Below, piece by piece: positions 46,794 through 58,099 of a stretch of 64,000 bases of DNA. The notes under the pieces were generated by a model. The model was given only the letters and a program-made list of their open reading frames with translations. It had not been told where the DNA came from and made no database searches. The position numbers and the translations under genes were made by a program. The stretch is from Linnemannia schmuckeri (Eukaryota; Mortierellomycota; Mortierellomycetes; Mortierellales; Mortierellaceae): contig JANATG010000001.1 in NCBI GenBank assembly GCA_029449235.1, forward strand, positions 4,402,001-4,466,000. The letters are read 5' to 3'. Each line of letters starts with the position of its first letter. Positions within the stretch are counted from its first letter, which is position 1.

Positions 46794-48230
46794 ATGGCTA
46801 CCAGGACGGGGAACAGAGATGTTGCAGGCCCGGATCTAGCCGCAGCCGCGGAGTGCGAGTTGAAGGCGGCTAAGCAAGGAGACATGGATGCGCTGTTTAG
46901 CATTGGGCGCAGGTATCATACCGGTCATGGTCTCCCGCAGGATTATGTCAAGGCCGCGCAGTGTTATGGCCGAGCAGCAGAGCATGGCCACAGAGCAGCC
47001 CGATACAACATGGGCCTACTATATTTTCGCGGTACCGGAGTCTCACAGGATTACTCCAAAGCTATGGAGTGGCTCCTTTTGGCAGCTTATCAAGAGTATC
47101 CAGATGCCCAGCATGATCTCGGGTATATTTTCTTGCATGGCCATGGTGTCCCAAAGAACTTTTGTAAAGCGAGGGAATGGTTCTTGAAGGCAGCCAGGCA
47201 AGGGCATGCATTATCACAGCTTCAAGTTGGGCTTCTCTTTGCAAGGGGCGCAGGGGTTGCATATGACCTTGGGGAGACCTTTGAGTGGTTTTTCAAGGCC
47301 GCCAAGAACGGGTTCGCTGAAGCGGAGTACCAACTCGGGTTTATGTACGAGAATGGTCTCGGTGTTCCTGCCGCGGATTGTACCAGGGCTATGGAGTGGT
47401 ATTCCATGGCTGCCGACAAGGAACATTCTTCGGCCAAGTACCGTCTTGGTCGGTTCTTTTTTGATCGCGCCGGATGCGTAGAAGACTATGTTAGAGCGAT
47501 GAAGTGGTTCCTTGAGGCCGCCAATCAAGGACATGTCGAAGCGCTTTTCCAAGCCGGAGACTGCTTTTTCAAGGGCCTAGGGATCAATCAAGACTACGCG
47601 TGGGCAAAGACGTGTTACCACCTGGCAGCCAATCAAGGACACGCCGAAGCACAGTGTCAGGTCGGAGACTGTTTTGCTAAAGGCTTAGGCGTCGATCAGA
47701 ACTATGCTTCAGCGTTGGAGCACTATCTCAAGGCAGCCAATCAAGGACTATCCAAAGCCCAGTACAAAATCGGTTACTTCCTGGTGAACGGTATAGGCGC
47801 CTCAAAGGATTACCATAAAGCCATGGAGTGGTTTCTAAAAGCCGCTAAGCAAGGAATCACAGAAGCGCAGTTCGAAGTTGGGAAAATGTACGATGACGGT
47901 CTGGGTGTTACTACACTGAACGCAATGGCCATGGAATGGTATCTTCAGGCAGCCGAGAAGGACTATCCTAAAGCTCAGTACCGGATTGGTCGGCTGTACT
48001 GTTTAGGCCGCGGAGTCAAACACAAAGATTATGTCGTAGCGATGGGGTGGTTCCTGAAAGCCGCCAGTCAAGGACATGTTGGAGCGCAGTATAGGATTGG
48101 GATGCAGTACCAGTATGGCCTTGGAGTCGATCGGAGCGATGAGTCGGCCAGAGATTGGTTTCGTATGGCTGCAAATAACGGACACCTAAAGGCAGGGGCT
48201 AGGTTGAATACGATGCAAAAGCAAGAATAA
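46794..48230 (+). CDS. header-less Sel1-repeat protein, subgroup 2
   Basis: Single exon of 478 residues. There is no header exon upstream within 440 bases; the protein starts MATRTGNRDVAGPDLAAAAE and goes straight into twelve Sel1 repeats (about 28-465), so it is nearly pure solenoid. Repeat 5 has an added residue (GLGVPAADCTRAM) and repeat 6 a Cys-Val replacement in the loop. It ends RLNTMQKQE. The bases after the stop still align with the basic nuclear-signal tail of the 50503 and 48943 copies, so the tail was lost by a small change. The promoter is shared with the copy at 48943. Confidence 0.86.
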   Translation: MATRTGNRDVAGPDLAAAAECELKAAKQGDMDALFSIGRRYHTGHGLPQDYVKAAQCYGRAAEHGHRAARYNMGLLYFRGTGVSQDYSKAMEWLLLAAYQEYPDAQHDLGYIFLHGHGVPKNFCKAREWFLKAARQGHALSQLQVGLLFARGAGVAYDLGETFEWFFKAAKNGFAEAEYQLGFMYENGLGVPAADCTRAMEWYSMAADKEHSSAKYRLGRFFFDRAGCVEDYVRAMKWFLEAANQGHVEALFQAGDCFFKGLGINQDYAWAKTCYHLAANQGHAEAQCQVGDCFAKGLGVDQNYASALEHYLKAANQGLSKAQYKIGYFLVNGIGASKDYHKAMEWFLKAAKQGITEAQFEVGKMYDDGLGVTTLNAMAMEWYLQAAEKDYPKAQYRIGRLYCLGRGVKHKDYVVAMGWFLKAASQGHVGAQYRIGMQYQYGLGVDRSDESARDWFRMAANNGHLKAGARLNTMQKQE

Positions 48231-48669
48231 AGAGATCTGATCCCGAAAAACGCATAGCTAAACAAGTGCAACGCTGTCCCAGAAAAGGAAGATACAAGGC
48301 GAAATAAAAGATATTCTTTTGTACGTTTACTTGGTGGTATGTGAAAGTGTGGTGTTTGTAATATGAAAATTTTGCCTGAGCAAAGACGCCAGTATTCTGT
48401 GTCTACATTCACATTTCTAAATTGGTGACCGTAAAGGCATATGAAGGATGTGGAAGAGAATTGATTGATCGTTCCCGTCACTATGGAAAGTTGAAAAAAA
48501 AAGGCATGTACTTTTTTATACATTTTTCTTTTGGACAACAAGTGTGCTTGATTTCGACAATAGTATACTGCTGCAAGGCACGTTTGTCTTACTTTTCTTT
48601 CATTCCGCCTTTTATTTTTGTCTGCCTTCTAATTCATTACTGATCGAACGCGCATTGAACTGATGATGT

Positions 48670-48810
48670 CCGTTAAAACTGAAGCCACGTTTGTGGCGCT
48701 TTGTCTTTGTTGTCCATTTATGGAAATAATATCTGTCTGGTAATGAATTGCCCAACCACATAAATGAAGGACCTGACAGCAAAAGTTACTTCATCCCCCT
48801 ATTGCTTTTT
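48670..48810 (+). promoter_or_regulatory. second promoter type, upstream of 48943
   Basis: AACTGAAGCCACGTTTG (48677), TTTGTCTTTGTTG (48702) and CCACATAAATGAAGGACCTG (48755) align with the block at 46520. The remainder to the start is pyrimidine-rich; 48231-48669 holds no gene. Confidence 0.5.
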
Positions 48811-48942
48811 TTTCTTCGAACCACACGCACTTGTACCTCGAATCTCTTACAACTTCCCGCACTTTCCACTTCGTCTCTTTTCACATTTTCGTCTTTACAC
48901 ACATAAATAACAACGCACTACAGAAGAGACAAAATACCATCA

Positions 48943-50037
48943 ATGCTCATAGAACAAGACCACGCCTAAACTATTAAGGACGTCCAAACGGACGATGGTG
49001 CGGAAGCCCAACTTGACGTGACAGCGGTCACAGCTGGCAATTTTCAAGAACCCGCGACTGACAACAATAACAACACAGAAATTGCCGCGGACATCGGAAC
49101 AGAAAACAGAGACAATGCTGTCCAGGGACTTGCCGCAGTCTTGGACCGCGAGCTGATGGCTGCCGAGCAGGGTGACATGGATGCACAGTTTAGGATCGGG
49201 TACATGTATCAAAACGGAGATGATGGTGTCCCACAGGATTCCGTCAAGGCCGCCGAGTGGCACACCAAAGCAGCAGAGCAAGGGCACTGGAGAGCCCAAT
49301 ATAGCTTGAGCTTTCTTTTTTACCACGGTGACGGCGTTCCACAAGATTACACGAAAGCAATGGAGTTGTGCCTCAAGGCTGCCGAGCAAGGGTTCGCATA
49401 TGTCCAGCACAACGTCGGTTGCCTTTTCCAGTATGGTCTAGGCATCCCAAAGGACCACCTTAAAGCCATGGAATGGTTCTCCAAAGTAGCATATCAAGGA
49501 TATCCAGCGTCTCAGAACAATCTCGGTTGGCTACTCGCACATGGTCCGGGGGTTTCAAAGGATTACCACCAAGTTATGGAATGGTTACTGAAGGCTGCTG
49601 ACCAAGGAGTGAAGAACGCGTAGAGTCAAATCGGTCTATTATATCAAAATGGTCTCGGTGTTCCTGTGGATCATACCAAGACCATTGGGTGGTATCGCAA
49701 GGCTGCCGACCAAGGACATCCTTTAGCTCATTGTCGCATCGGACGCCACTACTCTTTCGGCCGCGGAATCGAGCAAGACCATGGCAAGGCGTTGGAGTGG
49801 TTTATCAAGGCCGCTGATCTGGGACATGTCGAAGCTCAGTACCTGGTTGGCTGCCAGTACCAGAGTGGCCTTGGAATTGATCGAAACGAAGAGGCCGCGA
49901 TGGAATGGTACCGTAAGGCTGCGGATAATGGACATCTAGAGGCGCGAACTAGGTTGAACACAATGCAGAACGGGAGATTAGGACCCGGGATATGTAGCCA
50001 AGCAATTGAAGCGCCGTCCAAAAAAAGGAAGCTTTAG
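48943..50037 (+). pseudogene. Sel1-repeat gene broken by two stops only, subgroup 2
   Basis: One continuous frame from ATG 48943 to TAG 50035 with just two interruptions: TAA at 48967 and TAG at 49621, where paralogues have Gln (NA-Q-SQIGLLYQNG). Like the 46794 gene it has no header exon. About 55 linker residues precede seven Sel1 repeats. The tail SQAIEAPSKKRKL keeps a perfect nuclear signal. All repeat positions are well conserved, so inactivation is recent, or the stops are sequence errors or read through. A start at the ATG within ELMAAEQGD (49155) would give a shorter protein ending at 49621. Confidence 0.75.
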
Positions 50038-50502
50038 AAGCTAAATAAAAGGAAAAGAAATTTCCTTCATGAGCAACAAGAATACGCACTTACTTGCAAA
50101 TTACTATCCCTTCGTCTGTTTCGGAAGCTTTTTCGCTTCCAATTTTTGCGGGTGGGATATGTGACTCGCGACAGACGAAGGGATAGAGTCTTGTTCACCT
50201 TCCTTGTCCATGTTTTTTTTCCTCCCTTCTGCAGGGTGATTCTTTTCTTTATTTCATTAGTGATCGCCCTGAAAATCGAGGTGATCGTGACTGCTAAAAT
50301 CATAACATACTTTCTCGCATTTGTTGGCCATTTTTGGGAAGGAGTTTGTACCGCCATCTCCCCTCTCTTCTCTGCCATTCCTTCGACAACCAGCACCTTG
50401 AATCTCGACCCCCACTACTCCACACACCCCTCGCTTTCTCTTTCTCCGCCCTTACACACGTGACAACAACACCTACAGGAGGGACATTACTTATTAACAC
50501 TC

Positions 50503-50765
50503 ATGACGCAAGACCGCGTCCAGGCAGTCCGAGTCGTCTACAAAGGCAACCTCCTTTCTGTACCGACGCCTGCAAAACAGCAATCAGAAGTGGTCTATCT
50601 CGCCTGTTATCCGGACAAAACCACTGGCAAGGACATTGTGCTGTGGGGCGATGTACTTGCAGCGTTCAAAGCGGAGGTCTTGCATGTTCGACAAGGAGCC
50701 AGGATTCTTCCTTTTTTGAAAGGACCTGACTTTAGAAAGTATGCCCCTCGTTATTCTATAGTTTA

Positions 50766-50810
<45 letters not shown>

Positions 50811-52617
50811 CGTCTATAATATATATACATCGCTTTGGCACTAACGCTTTATTTTCTTTCAACTATATAGCATTGAGCCACTTCGTATTGCCGCTGTACT
50901 GGACACGGTATTGGATGTGGTTGTGAATATGCAGTTGGACGACACGGAAGCGCAACCCGGTAAGGTTGTTGCTACAGGAATCGAGGGGGCCACTGAGACG
51001 AGCATTATCGAAACGGTTGTTGGAGCTCACGGGATGACGGAGGTCAAGGTTGATGAGTTGGAGGAACCTGCAATCAACGACAGCACAGAGACAAATCAGG
51101 ACGTCAAAACGGAGGATACTGATGACGCTGACCAGGATTTGGCTGCAGCCTCGAGGCGGGAATTGATAGCAGCTGAGCAAGGGGACAAGGATGCACAGTA
51201 CTGCGTCGGATATATTTATCAGAACGGTTATGGTCTCCCGCGGCAACCCGACATGGCCAAGGAGTGGTTCACCAAAGCAGCAAAACAAGGGCACACGGGA
51301 GCGCAGCTCAAGCTCGGGCAGTTTTTTGAGACAGGAGAGGGTGGACATCATAAGTCATATAATTCGGCGATGGAATGGTATAAGAAGGCCGCCATGGGAG
51401 GATGCATAGAAGGGATTTATCGGATTGGATGTCTGTATGCGACGGGCCACCAAGATTTTTTCTCGCGAGGGCACCCCAATTTCCCGCAGAACTGCAGTGT
51501 CGCCATGAAGTATTTTCGCCAAGCGGCCGACCGAGGAAACGTTGCAGCGATGTACAAGGCCGGGTCACTTTATTATGAGGGTAAAGGCGTTCCGCAGGAC
51601 TATGTCAAGGCGATGGAATGGTTTGCCATGGCCGCAGATCGAAGCCACGCTACGGCTCAATGCAAGATGGGCGTTATTTATTTTCATGGCAAAGGCGTCT
51701 CGCAGGATTATGCCAAGGCAATGGGGTGGTTCCGCAAGTCAGCCGAACAAGGAAACTCTATGGCCCAATTCAACCTTGGTCACCTCCTCGCGCAAGGTCA
51801 CGGTGCTCGAAAGGATCATGTCGAAGCGGTGGAATGGTTTTTCAAGGCTGCCAATCAAGGATTCCCGGCTGCTCAGGCCAGGATTGGGCGTTGCTACTTA
51901 CACGGGGAGGGCTTACCAAATGACCGCGAGAAGTCCATGGAGTGGTATCTCAAGGCTGCCGAGCAGGGATATGCAATCGCCCAGTATTTTGTCGGACTCT
52001 TCTACTACGATGGCCAAGGCGGCGTCCTCAAGGACTTTACCAAAGCCATGTTGTGGTTCCTCAAGGCTGCCAAGCAAGGATATGCAGATGCCCAGAACAA
52101 TGTCGCCTCCCTCTTGGCAAACGGTCAAGGTGCCCCAAAGGACGTGGCGACAGCTAGGCACTGGTTTCTCAGGGCCGCTATGCAAGGAAATATGAAGGCG
52201 CAGTGCCAAGTCGGTCAGTATTACGAGAGCGGTATCGGATGTTCCATGGATCAGGCGATGGCCATGAAGTGGTACGTCAAGTCTGCCGAGCAGGGATTTG
52301 CCTCTGCTCAGTATCGCGTTGGTCGTCAATACTTTTTCGGTCGCGGGATCGAGCGAGATTATGTTAAAGCGATGGAATGGTTCGTCAAGGCGGCCAGTCA
52401 AGGGCATGCCAATTCGCAGTTCCTGATCGGAGAGTGTTTTGCCAAGGGCCTTGATGTTGATCAAAGCGACAAGTCGGCGATGGAGTGGCTCCGCAAGGCT
52501 GCAGATAATGGACACCAAATGGCGCGAGCAAGGTTGGATGCAATGCAAAAGAAGAGATCTAAACTGCAGATATGTAGCCAAGCAAGTTTATCACCGTCCA
52601 AGAAAAGGAGGCTGTAG
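50503..52617 (+). CDS. long Sel1-repeat protein with header and KKRRL tail, subgroup 2
   Basis: Exons 50503-50738 and 50871-52617, 132-nt phase-2 intron (GTATGC...TATAG) containing 42 consecutive Ts, 660 residues. The header reads MTQDRVQAVRVVYKG, YLACYPDKTTGKD, IVLWGDVL, PFLKGPDFRN, IEPLRIAAVLD. The acidic linker has DVKTEDTDDAD, a psi-K-x-E site with acids. Twelve Sel1 repeats (about 183-625); the third is expanded by about nine residues (HQDFFSRGHPNFPQ). The tail SPSKKRRL is a nuclear signal. The linker and repeats are close to the broken copy at 48943. Confidence 0.87.
50769..50810 (+). repeat. T homopolymer (42) in intron
   Basis: Longest homopolymer of the window, inside the single intron of the 50503 gene, about 60 bases before the acceptor. 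Length may vary or be uncertain. Confidence 0.9.
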
Positions 52618-53039
52618 AAGTGTAATACAAAATGGTCGTTTTGTACTTTTACTCTGATTGCGTGAGGGTATTTGAGAAATGAAGACGTTGTTTGGGCAAT
52701 GAATTCGTTTGCTTTTATGTTCACTACGACCGCTCAGAGTGCATTAGAAAAGCAGAAGTGAGGGGACTTTATCTCTAATCAGTTGTGTTTTTCTCCATAT
52801 CCATATCCAAATCAGATCTGACTGTTCATTTTTCCCACAAAGAGGAACAAGAAGCCTCTTCTCAAAATACTTTTTTTTTCTTTTCATTCGACAGCTTGTC
52901 TCATCCCTTCCGCCATTCGCATTCTTCATCGATAATCCTCCTCTCACCTTCTCCTTAATTCTACTCTCTCAATATCATCAACAAGCTCTGAACACCAACA
53001 CTCCCAACCAGACCGGCTCATTCGCAAGAACACACCCCT

Positions 53040-54440
53040 CACCCGCACAACCACCTCCACCATAAACGACATCATTCATATCGCCTGTCACCCAGGCCCG
53101 TCAACTGGTAAGGACATCATCCTCTGAGATGATATCCTAGCAGCATTCAAGGATGTTTATCATGTCAGACTTGACACCAAGGTCCTTCCTTTTCTGAAAG
53201 GGGCAGACCTTAGAAAATAAGGTTTGCAGTTCTTTCTATGTAGTTGCTCGTAAAAGTTGTTAAATCAGTGCCATTATTTAACCCTATATTTGTGTTCGTT
53301 CAATTGCTAGCCTAGAGCCGCTCCGCATTGCAGCTGTGCCGGATAAATCACTGGACGTAGTTACAGAACATCAGTCAGTCGACCCAGAGCCGGAAAAAGC
53401 AACATCCCAGACGTTACAAACCAGCTTATCTCCGGAAGATTACAGGGTGAGGCGGCGAACGTGCAGGTCGCCGTGGGAAGACTATACTTGGATGGCAAGG
53501 ATGTTGAGCAGGATTCTACGGTTGCTATGAGTTGGTTCCGCAGAGCAGCTGACCAAGGAGACGCGGAGGGACAGTTCATGGTGGGACAGATATGCGAAGA
53601 CAGCGATGATAATCCGCAGGACGCCTTGACTGCGTTGGAGTGGTATCGCAAGGCAGCGGCACAGGATCATGCTCGAGCTCAGGCTCAAATCGGTTGGATG
53701 TACAGGCATGGCATCGGTGTCAAGCAGGATTTCGTGGAGGCCATGTTCTGGTTCCAAAAGGCTGCCGACTTGAAGTTCGCAGCTGGCATGTACAACATGG
53801 GATGTATGTATTCGACCGGTCGAGGAGCCAAGAAGGATAGCAAGATGGCTAGAAAGTTGTTTATAGAGGCTGCTGAGCAAGGATTTGCCGAGGCTCAATT
53901 CTTGGTTGGCGCCTCGTACTGCATCGATAAAGGCTTTCCAAAGGACGAGGACAAAGCCATGGAGTGGTTTCTTCGAGCTGCAGAGCAATGTCATGCACGA
54001 TCTCTACTGTTTATTGGAGATATGTACCACGAGGGCCTGGGCGTTCGAGAGGACAAGTTGGTATCAATGAAATGGTTTCGTCTGGCTGCTGCGAAGGGGT
54101 TACCAGAGGCGATATTTGGCATCGGTTACTCGTATGCCTACGATCAAGGAGTTTCTCGGGATTACAAGGAAGCAAAGAAGTGGTATTTGAGGGCTGCCGA
54201 GGATAACCATGTTGATGCACAGTACGAGCTGGCTGTGATGTTTGAAGAAGGTAGGGGTGTCCCTGTCGACTTTGCAGCGGCGTTTGATTGGTATATGAAG
54301 GCGGCTGAGCAGGGTGATGTCGAGCCCCAGGTGAAAGTCGGACAGTATCTTCGAGATGGGAAGGGGACTCGCTAGAACTGTATTAGAGCGAAGGCGTGGT
54401 TCAGAAGGCGGCGGAGCAGGAGAACAATAGTCCTCAGATG
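53040..54440 (+). pseudogene. broken Sel1-repeat gene, subgroup 3
   Basis: The header relic (INDIIHIACHPGP, then IIL, TGA for Trp at 53125, DDILAAF, PFLKGADLRK) has no ATG, and its donor is GT to AT at 53217. Exon 2 resumes at about 53312 with LEPLRIAAVPDKSLDVV; a one-base shift near 53445 leads into the repeat frame that stays open to 54375: eight to nine Sel1 repeats with unusual Cys/Met content. After the stop at 54373 a short homologous stretch remains. The closest paralogue is the intact gene at 54976. The long open frame could still give a header-less protein from an internal start. Confidence 0.78.
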
Positions 54441-54533
54441 GCGTTGAAGACTTCGAATTTGGCAAAGCATGGTCTTGACCTATTGTCTACTTGTTGTACC
54501 AGTGCGCCTTAAAAGAAGCAACGAAAAGTACTC

Positions 54534-54614
54534 ATGAAAATTTTAAACAATATGACACTCATGAAAATCTTAAACAATATGACACTCATGAAGATCTTAA
54601 ACAATATGAAACTT
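54534..54614 (+). repeat. 27-bp tandem repeat, three copies
   Basis: Units at 54534, 54561 and 54588 of ATGAAAATCTTAAACAATAT plus GACACTC; the third has three changes. It is downstream of the broken 53040 copy. The frame is open, but it is not part of a recognisable gene. Confidence 0.92.
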
Positions 54615-54975
54615 TTGAAGCCTTTTGATCACGCTGTTGATCAGTGTGTCAGGGTGCATGAAAAAATTAATTTTTTTTTTATTTTTTTTTGTTGTAGCAT
54701 GTGTGTTGTGTGTGTATGCGCCTTTGTTTGCAGCTGGGTTTTTGTATGCTGATCTGGACATATGGGCGTTTTTTTCTGTAACTGAAAAAGGAGGAGCAAC
54801 TTAAAAGGACCATGTACTCTTCTCCGACTCCTTTCTTATTCCTCCCTACTGTTCTTCTTTCTTTATCCTTTCTTCTTTTTACGATTGTCATACCACTTTT
54901 GTCACTCATTCTTAACCTACCACCTTTTTACATCCACCAACAACACCATCCTCTCACAGGACATCGCCCATTGCG

Positions 54976-56701
54976 ATGCAACAACAATTCTTCCAGCCAA
55001 TGAAGTTGTATCACAAGAGTCGACACTCACCAACAAGAGTGTCACTAGAGACCACTAACGCAGACGACGAAGTCGTTCATATCACTTGTCACCCCGACAA
55101 GTCCTCAGGAAAAGATGTTGTCCTCTGGGAGGACATCCTGGTGCCCTTCAAAGACGCTGCGTATGTTTGTTCAGGAACCAAGGTCATCCCTTTCCTTAAG
55201 GACGACAACTTGAAAAAGTAAGGGTTTGATGCTCCTTGTCCTTCCTTAATACATAGCTTTTTGGACTTGGACTTGAGATGCCAGTTATCTAACTATTGTG
55301 ATGCTTTGGTCAATTGCTAGCCTAGAGCCACTCCGCATTGCAGCCGTGCCGGACATAACGCTGGAGGTCATCAAAGAGCGGCAGCTAGTCGACATAGAGA
55401 CAGCAACATCCCAGAGGCTACAAACCAACATATCCTCGGAGAACAACAAAGTTGAAGCAGCGGACGCACAGGTAGTACTGGGAATAGCATATCAGAAGGG
55501 CTGTCGTGTCAAGAAGGATTATGATATTGCTATGAGTTGGTTCCTTAGAGCAGCTGACCAAGGGGATGCAGAGGGGCAGTACATGGTTGGGCAGATGTAC
55601 GAAGTCAACGACGACGTTCCACAAGATTACTCGGTCGCATTGGAGTGGTATCGAAAAGCAGCGGCTCAAGAGCATGCTTTGGCCCATTTCCAGATAGGCC
55701 GCATGTACAACAATGGCACCGGTGTTAAGCAGGATTACGTGGAGGCCATTTCCTGGTTCCAAAAAGCTGCCGACCTCAATTGTCCAATTGCTCAGTACAG
55801 TGTTGCCTGGATGTTTGAGAAGGGTAATGGAGTCGAGAGGGATGCTGTCAAGGCCAGAGAGTGGTTTACGAAGGCGGCCGAGCAAGGGTTGACCGATGCT
55901 GAGTACAGGATGGGGTATCTCTACATGCATGAAGAGTGTGTAGATCTCGATTTCGACAAGGCTATGGAGTGGTTTTTAAAGGCAGCGGAAAAGAAATTTC
56001 CCCAGGCGCAGCACGCAATTGGAGACATGTACCATGATGGGCAGGGTGTTCCCAAGGACTTGGGTAAGGCCGGTGAGTGGTACCACAAGGCAGCAGAGCA
56101 AGGCGACGCGAGAGCCCAGAGCAGTCTTGGAATCCTCTACAGAGATGGAACCGGTGTCCCACAGGATTACACCAAGGCTAACGAATGGTTCCGAAAGTCG
56201 GCCGAGCAAGGGGATACCATCGGACAGCTTAACTTCGGAAGTGCATACTGTTTTGGTGAAAGCGTCGAGCTGGACCTTGAGGAAGCTATGCGATGGTACG
56301 AGAAGGCAGCTCGAGAAAACAAGGAAATCGCGGGTATAACATATCTGGGTGTGTTGTATCATATGGGATGCAAGGGGGTCGAGCAGGATTACGAGAAGGC
56401 CAAGGAGTTGTACATGTTGGCGTTGGAGGTGAAGCCTAATGCGAAGGACTTGATATATCTCTTGAATTGTATCGAAAAGAGGATTGCAGCGGATCGGAAG
56501 AGTGCTAAGCGAAAGAGCATGACAGCTGTTGGCGGATTAGTCGCGGATGTTGCAGATTTATTAAAGATGCTGTGGTACGGAGGATTTTTTTTCTTGCTCT
56601 CCGTCAAAGTTCTTTCTCTTTTTCATTTTCTTCTTTCTCTTTTTTTTTTTTTTTTTACTTCGCTGTGCATTGCGTTTGCATGGTCGTGGGTGTTCTATTA
56701 A
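54976..56701 (+). CDS. Sel1-repeat protein with header and hydrophobic C-terminal tail, subgroup 3
   Basis: Exons 54976-55217 and 55321-56701, 103-nt phase-2 intron (GTAAGG...CTAG), 540 residues. The header: MQQQFFQPMKLYHKS, HITCHPDKSSGKD, VVLWEDILVPF, PFLKDDNLKN, LEPLRIAAVPD. The linker is very short (about 30 residues) and the nine Sel1 repeats start at about 125. After AKRKSMTAVGGLVADVADLL the tail becomes hydrophobic for about 40 residues (GGFFFLLSVKVLSLFHFLL...), partly coded by a T run. This could be a real tail anchor, or readthrough into the 3' flank after loss of the original stop. It is the only Sel1 protein here with a potential membrane segment. Confidence 0.82.
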
Positions 56702-57140
56702 GTGTGGTATAGAGATGTACGACAATGAAGATAAAAAAAACATATGATGTACACGGAGGAGAACACCGATAAGTGAAAAAAAAGTCAGTCCATGTCATTG
56801 CTCTCGAGAGCACCCGTCATTATTCTTTTCTCTTCGATTTCTCTTCGTTTTTTTTTTTTACATTTTCAACTGTAACATCTTTTTATCCCGTCTTTAGTCC
56901 AGGGTAAGTGGGCTGGGGGGATGAAAGGGAATAGAGAGGTGGAATGTTGATCGCGCCTGAGAAAAATATCGTCAAGTTTTAGGCTTTGCCACCTTCGCTC
57001 TTTTCTTTAAAAGCAACAGTCTTTCCTCCTTTAAACTTTTCCTTTCACCAACTGCATCCAGGTCCAATCCTCAGTCAAGAAACAGATCATAAAATGACAG
57101 CAGCATACCCTTTTTTACACCCAACACACAACCACTCACT
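56702..57140. other. intergenic
   Basis: T-rich leader sequence before the relic at 57141. No other feature seen. Confidence 0.55.
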
Positions 57141-57600
57141 ATGACACAGGAAAAAGCACTCATCAGCCGGTTCATAGAATCGATTGTTAAATATGTGGAT
57201 CAACAAATACAACAACATCAATCAAATGAAAACGAACTCATTACTCTTAACTCATCGCCACCGTACACCACATCCACACCCCCATTCGCTCTCATGGCAG
57301 CCGTCGACCTCGATGAGACGGTCCTTAAGGCGAAATCCAGCGATGCGGCAGCACAAGTGGCGCTCGGGGACCTGTACAGAGACGGCGCCGACAGTGTCGA
57401 ACAAGACTACCAAGCAGCTATGGAATGGTTCCAAAGGCCGCCACACAAGACCACGCGACGACGTACCGTAAAATCGGATATCTCTACCAGAACGGCTTCG
57501 GTGTCAAGCGTTGGCATTATAAAGGCATCCCACCCTTTCAACAAACCAAGGTTTTGCGAGCTTACTCTCCCCCTTTCCCGTTCTTTATATGATATAGCAT
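57141..57600 (+). pseudogene. truncated Sel1-repeat gene
   Basis: The ATG at 57141 opens MTQEKALISRFIESIVKYVD, an unfamiliar N terminus without the header. One Sel1 repeat follows (AQVALGDLYRDGADSVEQDY). A one-base deletion near 57432 shifts the frame; the second repeat (YRKIGYLYQNGFGVK) is read in another frame, and the array then ends abruptly. Everything beyond about 57560 is unrelated. Confidence 0.65.
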
Positions 57601-57998
57601 TGTTGCCAAGTCGGACGTCCCAAAAAACTTATTTAACCCGTGTATGAACGGCTATAGGAATGATGCCGGAACCTTGGACAAACTAAAGGGACCGATGTCA
57701 TTCTTGGCTCTCAGAGGACAAGGCTTATTTTATTTCTCTCTTTCCGTCTCCAGCCCTGGCAAAAGATGGGCTGAGGTTCGATAAAGCACAAAGTTAAAAA
57801 AAAAAAGAGCTAATTGGAAGACAGACCAGGGAGGGGTGATTTGGTTGCCCCCTGTTCAACGGTTGAACAGCTTGTACCTGAAAAAAAAAATATTCATCAT
57901 AGCAGTGTCCACCTATGAAACGTCGTTCTTTTCATACAATGATTCTTCTTTCCGGCTTCAACTCACTTTTGATCATTTTTTTTCCATCAACAATAATG

Positions 57999-58055
<57 letters not shown>
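57999..58055 (+). repeat. AAC trinucleotide microsatellite, about 19 units
   Basis: Pure AAC/ACA/CAA run upstream of the relic at 58100. Non-coding as far as can be seen. Confidence 0.93.
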
Positions 58056-58099
58056 TATCTTTCAAAACAATACTCCTCTCAGCAAGACAGTAAACGACC

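Noticed and set aside
54534..54614. 27-bp tandem repeat as a CRISPR array or small gene
   Set aside because: No spacers between units and a eukaryotic context; a simple minisatellite. The open frame is a by-product of a 27-base unit.
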